A stretch of 22,370 nucleotides of DNA, taken from an uncultured Lachnospiraceae bacterium. GTDB lineage: Bacteria > Bacillota > Clostridia > Lachnospirales > Lachnospiraceae. The position numbers and the translations under genes are program-made. Shown here piece by piece: positions 16,568 to 22,370 of this stretch (its first letter is position 1; each line of letters starts with the position of its first letter). Location of the stretch: assembly GCA_948665105.1 (NCBI GenBank), contig CAPNGW010000012.1, positions 1 through 22,370 on the forward strand, read 5' to 3'. The notes beneath the pieces are model-generated. The model made no database searches. It was not told the DNA's origin and worked only from the letters and a program-made list of their open reading frames with translations.

Positions 16568-17701
16568 TTAATCCAATGATACTGCATTAATGTACTCATC
16601 AGGCATTAAGTCTAATTGCTTGATAGTCTCCAGGTCTTCATCTGTGTAAGAACCCTGGGAAATTAAGTACTGCATAATAGCATCAAAGCATTTCATCATG
16701 TAACGTTCACCGTCATCTTCCTTATTCATATAGTGCTGGGATTCCTCCAGGGTATGATAAGGAATTCCGTCTAATACAGCACGGCATTCTTCCTTTGTGG
16801 CAGTCACACCATTATTATAGAGAAGATCATAATAGTAATCTGTGGCCTGATCCAGATTCTCAGTAATCCACTGTGACGTCCGGTAATAAACTTTCAAGAC
16901 TTTTTCTACAAGCTCTGGATTCTCACAAGCCTGCTTCGTTGCAAAAATCATAGATGGGGCATCTGCTCCTACCTCTGATAATGTTGCTGCTTTCACCCAG
17001 CCCTCAGCAGCCGCATCCACTGATAATGAAAGCCAGGAAATAATCGCATCACCCTCGCCTGCTTTAAATGCAGTATTTGCCGAATTAACCTCCATATTCG
17101 TAACATTTACATCAGACAAGGATAGTCCAAATGCACTCAAGGCACGAACCAAGCAATAATGTCCCGTGGTATTTACAGGTCCTAATACAGTAATCCCTTC
17201 CCAGTCCTCTTTCGTCCCATAAAGTGAAGGATATTCTTCGCAATGCCCGGCGCCACTTGTTGCAATAGGGCTATCTGCGCGTACCCATAAATCCACCATT
17301 GCATCATCAGACATACAAGAACCAATAACATTTAAATCTAAGTTTAACATTCCTGTTATAGCTGGGAAAACACCGCCTGTACCGAACATCCATGCGTCAG
17401 AAGCTGCGGCCTCAATCTGAGCGCCACCAGAGGTATACACAGAGAATTCCGCATTAATTCCCTCCTCTGCAAAGAACCCCTCCTTCTGAGCTATATAGAA
17501 AGGAAGACTATTTGTAGCAGTTTGCAGTCCAAATGTGACAGTCTGCAGCTCTTTTTGCTCAGCATTGTCTTTTGCCGCATCCTTCTCTGTTTGATTGCTT
17601 TTTGACACATCATCTTTCCCAGTATCATTGCTACAGCCTGCAAGTGACATAAGTGATAAGACGGTTGCTAATACCAGGGCAGTAAAGCTTTTCATTTTCA
17701 T
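16568..17701 (-). CDS. ABC transporter substrate-binding lipoprotein (SsuA/TauA, NMT1-like)
   Basis: A 377-residue lipoprotein. The signal peptide MKMKSFTALVLATVLSLMSL ends in the lipobox LAGC, so Cys23 is lipidated and the protein is anchored outside the membrane. A charged linker follows, then a periplasmic-binding fold. VTFGLQTATNSLPFYIAQKEGFFAEEGI, split across residues of about 55-80, is the hallmark of the SsuA/TauA/NMT1 family that binds sulfonates, sulfate esters, nitrate, pyrimidines or aromatics. ATG 17701 has GGAGG. As first gene of the operon it defines the ligand; the downstream sulfatase suggests a sulfated compound. Ligand identity is inference. Confidence 0.87.
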   Translation of the reverse strand: MKMKSFTALVLATVLSLMSLAGCSNDTGKDDVSKSNQTEKDAAKDNAEQKELQTVTFGLQTATNSLPFYIAQKEGFFAEEGINAEFSVYTSGGAQIEAAASDAWMFGTGGVFPAITGMLNLDLNVIGSCMSDDAMVDLWVRADSPIATSGAGHCEEYPSLYGTKEDWEGITVLGPVNTTGHYCLVRALSAFGLSLSDVNVTNMEVNSANTAFKAGEGDAIISWLSLSVDAAAEGWVKAATLSEVGADAPSMIFATKQACENPELVEKVLKVYYRTSQWITENLDQATDYYYDLLYNNGVTATKEECRAVLDGIPYHTLEESQHYMNKEDDGERYMMKCFDAIMQYLISQGSYTDEDLETIKQLDLMPDEYINAVSLD

Positions 17702-17783
17702 TTGTGTTCCTCCATTTTCTCATATTTGCTTAAATAATTCGTGTAAAGTTTTCTTACTACACCATCTACTTTAAAATAATGTC

Positions 17784-17843
17784 CTATAAGTAAAGTGTTA
17801 AAACGCAATCATCAAATATTTCCGCTATATTTATTCCCACCAA
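17784..17843 (-). other. possible leader peptide in the operon 5' region (19 aa)
   Basis: The stretch between the predicted start site (about 17971) and the binding-protein gene is some 270 nt long. It contains a strong AGAGGAGGT (rev 17859-17853) with a TTG 9 nt later, giving the peptide MVGINIAEIFDDCVLTLYL and a TAG stop. The same frame is open back to an ATG at 17888. The strong ribosome site suggests translation; no attenuation hairpin is evident. I see no known riboswitch here. Confidence 0.3.
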
Positions 17844-17954
17844 GTTATGCCTACCTCCTCTGTTCCACGGCAAATATAAGTTTTTCATTTTACATAGCTT
17901 TTCCTATCAGGACACGAATGTAGTGTTAATAAAGGTGCTAAATGTACAGTTAAT

Positions 17955-18006
17955 CGTTTACGTAAACGTTTAAATAAAAAATATCATATAATTAAAATTT
18001 TGTCAA
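17955..18006 (-). promoter_or_regulatory. operon promoter with overlapping LacI-type operators
   Basis: On the minus strand TTGACA (18006-18001), 17 nt and TATTTT (17983-17978) make a promoter whose start site would be near 17971. Two overlapping palindromes sit there: TAAACGTTTA (17963-17972) and CGTTTACGTAAACG (17955-17968). Both have the central CG typical of LacI-family operators. Binding would block initiation of the sulfatase operon. The regulator encoded divergently at 18472 is the likely ligand-responsive repressor. Confidence 0.72.
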
Positions 18007-18049
18007 TACCTAAAATTCAATTCGGACGGAAGCTAATATACCTTCATTA

Positions 18050-18096
18050 AAACGTTTACTTTTATTCTTGACATTTAAAATTGTCTACCATATAAT
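18050..18096 (+). promoter_or_regulatory. divergent promoter toward lacI with upstream operator
   Basis: TTGACA (18068-18073), 17 nt and TATAAT (18091-18096) form a perfect-box promoter on the plus strand. AAACGTTT (18050-18057), an 8-bp LacI-type half-palindrome core, lies 10 bp upstream of the -35. Transcription would start near 18103 and run through the foldback element into the LacI-family gene. The operator may allow autoregulation or looping to the operator near 17963, about 90 bp away. Confidence 0.72.
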
Positions 18097-18113
18097 TCAT
18101 TTTAGAAATATGG

Positions 18114-18430
18114 TATGATACTGGGGTCAAAAGGGGCTTTTACAGATTGCTGTTGGCAAATTGCACAACCTGCATTCTTCTTTGCTCCGGGCTTCGAAGC
18201 TAAGACCTTCTAAAATGTTCCTGCCAACCATATCGGTTACGGACGCAACCGCCCTCAATGAGCCATCCATGGCTCAAATCGGGCTTTCGCCGACATCCGT
18301 GTCGTCGAATTGCTGAAACTATCTGGAACATTAAGAAGTTCTAAGCTTCTCCACAGTCGCAAATCCAAAATGCAGTTTGTGCAATTTGCCAATACCGTTT
18401 TGAAAAGCCCCTTTTGACTCCAACATCATA
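18114..18430 (+). repeat. 317-bp foldback element / candidate structured RNA
   Basis: A long imperfect inverted repeat. Paired blocks from outside in are TATGAT 18114-18119 with 18425-18430, GTCAAAAGGGGCTTTT 18126-18141 with 18403-18418 (16 bp perfect), TTGGCAAATTGCACAA 18153-18168 with 18377-18392 (16 bp perfect), TGCATT 18171-18176 with 18369-18374, and AATGTTCC 18214-18221 with 18325-18332 plus an adjoining near-identical stretch. The roughly 100-nt apex has three local hairpins: CGGTT/AACCG (18234-18251), GAGCCAT/ATGGCTC (18260-18275, further closed by GCCC/GGGC) and CGACA/TGTCG (18291-18304). It has no open reading frame worth calling. It could be a MITE or a large structured RNA. Confidence 0.85.
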
Positions 18431-18471
18431 GTACAATATGCATATATACTTTAAAGTCAGGTGGATTATAT

Positions 18472-19467
18472 ATGAGTCATTCTACAATAGAAGATGTGGC
18501 AAGACTTGCCGGAGTTTCTGCTGCAACCGTTTCTCACGTGATTAATGGTACACGGTTTGTTTCACCCCAAACAAAAAAAGCTGTTTTAGATGCGATAGAC
18601 GCCCTTTCTTATATTCCCAATCGGTCCGCCCGTAATTTGAAAACCGGGAAAAATAATACCATTGGTTTTATCACTCCGACTCTCACAAATTCGTATTTTT
18701 TTAACATTATTGAGCAAGTAGAGTCTATGATTCGAAAGGCAGGTTACTCACTTTTAATAAGCAATTCTATGGAAAATGTAGAAAAAGAAATTCAGAGCCT
18801 TCGATATATGAGCTCTGGCTTTGTTGATGGTATTATATCAATTTCAGCAATTCAGAATTTTAATGATATTGCCAATATCATACCAAAGAAGCTTCCGATT
18901 ATTTTAATAGACCGTGTCCTGGATAATTATATGTGTGACACCATTGAGGTATCCACGTATGATTCATTTTATGAAGCTACCTTATCCTTATTAGATTCGG
19001 GGCGCCATACGAAAATAGGTTATCTTGGCAGCAATGATAATTTAAAGACCACAATGGAACGTTTCTCTGGATTTCAAGATGCGCTTACATTAAAGTGCTG
19101 GGACAGCAATAAGGTTTGCATCCGTACTGCCGATTCTACAGCCGACGCCCAGGAAATTGGCACTGCTTACAGCAATATAGAAGAAATGATAGCTCATGGA
19201 GTAACCGCCATATTGGTTTCTACGAATTTAATGACGCAAGAGGCTCTCCGGTATTTTTCAAATCATAATATTTCGCCACAAAAAGATATTGAATTAATTG
19301 GATTATTTAATCCTCCTTATATTTGTCCATTTTCTGAAATGAAGTGGATTAACATGCCCGGCAAAACTCTGGGAACAATGGCCGGTAAAATGATATTGGA
19401 GCGTTTAGATAATCCTGACAAACCTTATGAGCATCAGATATTAAAAAGTAAAATTATTACCAATTAG
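18472..19467 (+). CDS. LacI family transcriptional regulator
   Basis: A 331-residue LacI/GalR-type regulator. The N-terminal DNA-binding domain is textbook: TIEDVARLAGVSAATVSHVI, with hinge helix NRSARNLKTGK, then IGFITPTLTNSYFFNIIEQV starting the ligand domain of the periplasmic-binding fold. GAP-containing families usually have about 330-340 residues, so it is full length. ATG 18472 has AGGTGG 7 nt upstream. It is divergent from the transporter-sulfatase operon and operators of its class sit at both promoters, so I infer it senses the imported sugar or a breakdown product. Its mRNA would carry the foldback element in its 5' leader. Confidence 0.9.
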   Translation: MSHSTIEDVARLAGVSAATVSHVINGTRFVSPQTKKAVLDAIDALSYIPNRSARNLKTGKNNTIGFITPTLTNSYFFNIIEQVESMIRKAGYSLLISNSMENVEKEIQSLRYMSSGFVDGIISISAIQNFNDIANIIPKKLPIILIDRVLDNYMCDTIEVSTYDSFYEATLSLLDSGRHTKIGYLGSNDNLKTTMERFSGFQDALTLKCWDSNKVCIRTADSTADAQEIGTAYSNIEEMIAHGVTAILVSTNLMTQEALRYFSNHNISPQKDIELIGLFNPPYICPFSEMKWINMPGKTLGTMAGKMILERLDNPDKPYEHQILKSKIITN

Positions 19468-19568
19468 TTATCATAAATTTACATTACTTTTTTACAGTGC
19501 AGTTTTAAAAAGCATATTGCTGATATTGCCGGAAAAGCTTTGTACTATCCTCCCATTGTCAACCGCCA

Positions 19569-19604
19569 AACTATAGGGCATAGCAGCAGCCACACCCTAT
19601 AGTT
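19569..19604. terminator. hairpin, possible terminator
   Basis: AACTATAGGG (19569-19578) and CCCTATAGTT (19595-19604) form a perfect 10-bp stem with a 16-nt loop, about 100 nt after lacI, followed by a weakly T-rich stretch. The 309-bp interval 19468-19776 otherwise holds no convincing gene. The position fits a terminator, but the lack of a clear U-run leaves a mobile-element remnant possible. Confidence 0.4.
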
Positions 19605-19651
19605 CTTGATTTTGCATTTACGGCAATGTTCAGAATTTCCTGTATCCCTGT

Positions 19652-19744
19652 TCAAGCTACCGACGCAAGGCCTTTATGGTAACAGTGCTTATGCGAACAT
19701 GGGGCGAACATACTCACATCAATATTTTCTTCTGGCATTTTCAT
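19652..19744 (-). other. possible 30-aa Cys/His-rich ORF
   Basis: Just after the DUF3788 gene on the same strand, an ATG at 19744 preceded by a GGGG-type site opens a 30-codon frame. It contains CSHKHCYHKG, a Cys/His cluster that could bind a metal. The frame then closes and the following DNA is full of stops. It could be a degraded end of a gene or a true microprotein. Confidence 0.2.
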
Positions 19745-19776
19745 AGTTGCTCGCCCCTTTCCATAAATATGAATTG

Positions 19777-20190
19777 TTATTTCCGATTGGGCTTTCTTTT
19801 AATGGCCAACAGCTTAACATAATCATCAAATTCAGCAGTATTGGTCGGTTCAAGCATTACCCATTTTCCATCATAATAGGTTTTTGCTTCATCATATTGC
19901 CTGCAAACAGCTGCAGAAAGAGTACCTCTTATATCTTCAAATTTTGTTCTTTCATCTTTTCCAAAGATAATCATGAAACCAACGCAATTACTTTTTGCAT
20001 ACAGGCAGCAAAGTGTTTTACCACCTCTACGATATTTATACTCGTAGGTCCAATTCTTGCCACCAGTATTCCATAATCGTTCCATTTCGTATTTTTCATC
20101 AATAGCCGAACATAACCCTTGCCAAACTTCAAACAAAGACTGGCCGAGCAATTCAGTCATAGCAGATTGAGATGGTATATTTTCAAGCAT
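19777..20190 (-). CDS. DUF3788 family protein
   Basis: A 137-residue protein that I recognise as DUF3788 from its pattern: a short N-terminal helix pair, EMERLWNTGGKNWTYEYKY (about 35-53) with the charged KYRRGGKTLCCLY, then IIFGKDERTKFE, and a C-terminal YYDGKWVMLE and LLAIKRKP. It is small, soluble and of unknown biochemical function; such proteins are common in Firmicutes. ATG 20190 has GGAGGG upstream. It is divergent from the methylase gene 136 bp away and may have been carried with it. No function is claimed. Confidence 0.82.
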   Translation of the reverse strand: MLENIPSQSAMTELLGQSLFEVWQGLCSAIDEKYEMERLWNTGGKNWTYEYKYRRGGKTLCCLYAKSNCVGFMIIFGKDERTKFEDIRGTLSAAVCRQYDEAKTYYDGKWVMLEPTNTAEFDDYVKLLAIKRKPNRK

Positions 20191-20244
20191 TGAAATTCCC
20201 TCCGTAAATACTAAAAAAGATATCAGATATTGAGATTAAGGAAA

Positions 20245-20273
20245 TTGCAGAAATACTATATTCAGTGTATAAT
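20245..20273 (+). promoter_or_regulatory. promoter of the methylase gene
   Basis: TTGCAG (20245-20250), 17 nt and TATAAT (20268-20273) on the plus strand, about 54 nt before the methylase start. Confidence 0.6.
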
Positions 20274-20326
20274 TATATATAGCAACTACTGGATTGTCTT
20301 TTGATTTCTGTGATAGGAGTCATGCG

Positions 20327-22330
20327 ATGAATGCGATATGCAACACCCTTCAAAGGAAAATTGAACAGCTTTGCGATTCTATGGAAGACAGCATACTTAT
20401 TAGCCTATTGTTGCTTCGACAGTTATCGCAAGATGGTTCTCTTTCCCTATTCTTAACCAACAACGATGCAAAGCAAATAGGTTATCATCTATGGGATATC
20501 GTTCTAACCAATCAGGAAGGCAATTATATGTCGTCAATTACAAGAGCTCTTACTTTGGTTGAATCCTTATTCCCTTTTGTTCATGAATTGATAGAACAGA
20601 ATGAAAGGCAAGCTGCCGAAGAAAGTGTCTTGGAACAGCTGATTCATCTGTTATCAGATGTCTCTATAGATGATTTGCCATGTGCTGCAATTTATGAAAA
20701 TCACCTGCGAAAGAAAGTCCCTGCGTGCCATATAACATCGTCATTGGGCGATTTCTATACTCCCAAAAGTATTGCACAATGTCTGGCAGCATTCCTGGAG
20801 CCTGGTCAAGGTACAGCATATGATCCTTGTTGCGGAAGTGGCGCTTTGCTATTGGCGGTCCAAAGGTGCAGTAAAGAAAATTTGGAATTATATGGGCAGA
20901 CTCAAGATGAGGATTCTTATCTGTTAACGCAAATGAACCTTATCTTACACGGAATATATGTTAATTTAGGAAAAACGGCTGCAAACACATTGTTAGACGA
21001 CCAACATAAAAACCAAAAGTTTGACTATATCATTGCTAATCCGCCATTTAATAGTGCAAATTGGTTCGATGACCATACTCCCTTCTACGATGACAGATGG
21101 CGTTTCGGTGTTCCCCCTCGTTCAAATGCCAATTTTGCATGGCTCCAGCATATTCTAAGTCATTTACAGCCAAACGGCCGTGCTGCTGTAATTCTGCCCA
21201 ATGGAACGCTTACTACTCAAACACACCAAGAAGCTGGCATTCGTAAGGCTATGATACAAAATAAACGAATTGAAGCAGTGATTGCTCTTCCGCCGGGATT
21301 ATTTTATTCAACTAGAGTTCCCTGTTGCATTTGGTTGCTTGCAAACAGCGATAATAAAAGCGGTGACATACTTTTCATTGATGCCACACATATGAAGCCA
21401 GAGATAAAAAAAGATTTTGCATCTGTACATATCGAACAGTTGATAGAACTGGTAGATAAGCATCGGCAAAGGAAGCTGCATACTTGCACAGAGTGGTATG
21501 GAGTTGCTTCGTTGGAAAAGATTGAGCAAAATGGTTTTATATTAAGTCCAAATCTATATACTTCTGTCTTGCGGCCCGGAGCATCTGAAATTCACAATGA
21601 ATATGGAAAGTTGCTGGAAATCATAGATGAGCTTTCTGTGTTGCCCATCAACAAAACGTTATTATCATCTATGGCACTGTGGAGGAACGCAGAGATAGCA
21701 ACGTGTTGGGAAAAAGCAACTCTACTTGAGATTTATGATGTATTTGGAGGAGTGACAAAAAGCAAAGAATCCTTTGGCAAAGGGTTCCCGGTATTGGATG
21801 TAAAAACGGTCATTCATTCCCCATATTTATCGGATAGTTTTTCATCATCCGTGGACGTGACGGAAGATGAAAAGTTAAAATATGGAATAAAATATGGCGA
21901 CGTATTTTTAAACAGGACAAGTGAAACCATTAAAGAACTGGCCTGTTGTTGTGTTGCGCTGAAGGATCAGGATGCAGTCTATGGCGGCTTTATAAAACGG
22001 CTGCGCCCTTGTGGTAAGCAAATCATAAGTCCTCTTTATGCCGCCTGCTATTTTCGCAGCGAGATTTACCGGTGGGAGGTTGAAAATGTTTCTACGGTAT
22101 TCACAACATATGCAAGTATTGATAATAAGAAGCTTTCAAAAATTACTGTTTATTTTCCAGATATGGAAACACAGAAGAAAATTGGAGACATACTATTTGA
22201 GGTTTTCCAGTATCAAAAACGATGCTCCCACGCGTTACAGAAGAAACTGTTGAAAGAGTTTGAGCGACTTCTGATTCAACAATATATTACTTATCCCATT
22301 TTGCACTTTCAAAATAAGACTAACTATTAA
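20327..22330 (+). CDS. N6-adenine DNA methylase fused to an HsdS-like specificity domain
   Basis: A 667-residue type I-like modification protein. Helical N-terminal domain (about 1-135), then GDFYTPKSIA (141-150), the SAM-binding motif I DPCCGSG (166-172), catalytic motif IV NPPF (238-241), and VILPNGTL. From about residue 465 onward the sequence looks like a single HsdS target-recognition domain with coiled-coil end (GFPVLDVKTVIHSPYLSD, later YFPDMETQKKIGDILFEVF). The order M then S in one chain is a fusion of HsdM with one half-S. ATG 20327 is preferred over TTG 20294 because AGGAG sits 7 nt upstream of it. No HsdR follows within the 40 bases left in the window. It may methylate a short or bipartite site. 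Confidence 0.85.
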   Translation: MNAICNTLQRKIEQLCDSMEDSILISLLLLRQLSQDGSLSLFLTNNDAKQIGYHLWDIVLTNQEGNYMSSITRALTLVESLFPFVHELIEQNERQAAEESVLEQLIHLLSDVSIDDLPCAAIYENHLRKKVPACHITSSLGDFYTPKSIAQCLAAFLEPGQGTAYDPCCGSGALLLAVQRCSKENLELYGQTQDEDSYLLTQMNLILHGIYVNLGKTAANTLLDDQHKNQKFDYIIANPPFNSANWFDDHTPFYDDRWRFGVPPRSNANFAWLQHILSHLQPNGRAAVILPNGTLTTQTHQEAGIRKAMIQNKRIEAVIALPPGLFYSTRVPCCIWLLANSDNKSGDILFIDATHMKPEIKKDFASVHIEQLIELVDKHRQRKLHTCTEWYGVASLEKIEQNGFILSPNLYTSVLRPGASEIHNEYGKLLEIIDELSVLPINKTLLSSMALWRNAEIATCWEKATLLEIYDVFGGVTKSKESFGKGFPVLDVKTVIHSPYLSDSFSSSVDVTEDEKLKYGIKYGDVFLNRTSETIKELACCCVALKDQDAVYGGFIKRLRPCGKQIISPLYAACYFRSEIYRWEVENVSTVFTTYASIDNKKLSKITVYFPDMETQKKIGDILFEVFQYQKRCSHALQKKLLKEFERLLIQQYITYPILHFQNKTNY

Positions 22331-22370
22331 AAGTCAAGTCCAAAGTAAATAATTTTTGAATGAATTGCAG

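Noticed and set aside
17702..17954. Known riboswitch in the operon leader
   Set aside because: I found no aptamer core that I recognise; only the mini-ORF stands out.
18047..18060. Possible catabolite-repression (cre) site at AAACGTTT
   Set aside because: It matches most of the cre consensus but lacks the conserved outer G and A, and the nearby LacI-family gene explains it as well. Kept as a LacI-type operator core.
18126..18418. CRISPR array or tandem repeats
   Set aside because: The repeated segments are inverted arms of one foldback, not direct repeats with spacers.

Overview
The window looks like a chromosomal accessory region of a low-GC Gram-positive gut-type anaerobe, most likely a clostridial or Lachnospiraceae-like bacterium. 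The grounds are AT-rich DNA, strong GGAGG-type ribosome binding sites, several TTG starts, sigma-A promoters close to TTGACA-N17-TATAAT, and the gene families present (HTH-TPR regulator, PadR and TetR regulators, DUF3788, a Cys-less MGMT-like protein). The species cannot be named from sequence alone.

Positions 1-8000 hold small, mostly self-contained modules. These are a GNAT acetyltransferase (+), a PadR-type regulator coupled to an alpha/beta hydrolase, an HTH-TPR regulator, a membrane acyltransferase, a metallo-beta-lactamase-fold hydrolase paired with a small alpha/beta hydrolase, an alkyltransferase-like protein without the acceptor cysteine, and a GNAT/TetR pair. The PadR and GNAT/TetR promoters are unusually readable: near-consensus boxes overlap palindromic operators.

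Positions 8024-17701 (minus strand) form one tightly packed ten-gene operon. In transcription order it encodes a lipoprotein substrate-binding protein, two TauC/SsuC-type permeases, two ABC ATPases, a TIM-barrel isomerase-like protein, two Gfo/Idh/MocA oxidoreductases, a sulfatase without a signal peptide, and a third Gfo/Idh/MocA oxidoreductase. Most junctions overlap or abut. I infer uptake of a sulfated small molecule, probably a sugar, polyol or glycoside, followed by desulfation and NAD-dependent redox or isomerisation chemistry inside the cell. The two ATPases have lost complementary motifs, which predicts an obligate asymmetric heterodimer. A divergent LacI-family gene (18472) very likely controls the operon: LacI-type palindromes lie at the predicted start site of the operon promoter and next to the promoter of lacI itself.

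Between that outward promoter and lacI lies a 317-bp foldback element (18114-18430). It has a long imperfect stem and three apical hairpins. It is either a MITE-like insertion or a large structured RNA/leader, and is the most unusual non-coding object in the window.

Positions 19468-22370 carry a gene-poor spacer with a hairpin, a DUF3788 gene (-), and a divergent gene for an N6-adenine DNA methylase fused to an HsdS-like target-recognition domain (+). No restriction subunit is visible before the window ends.
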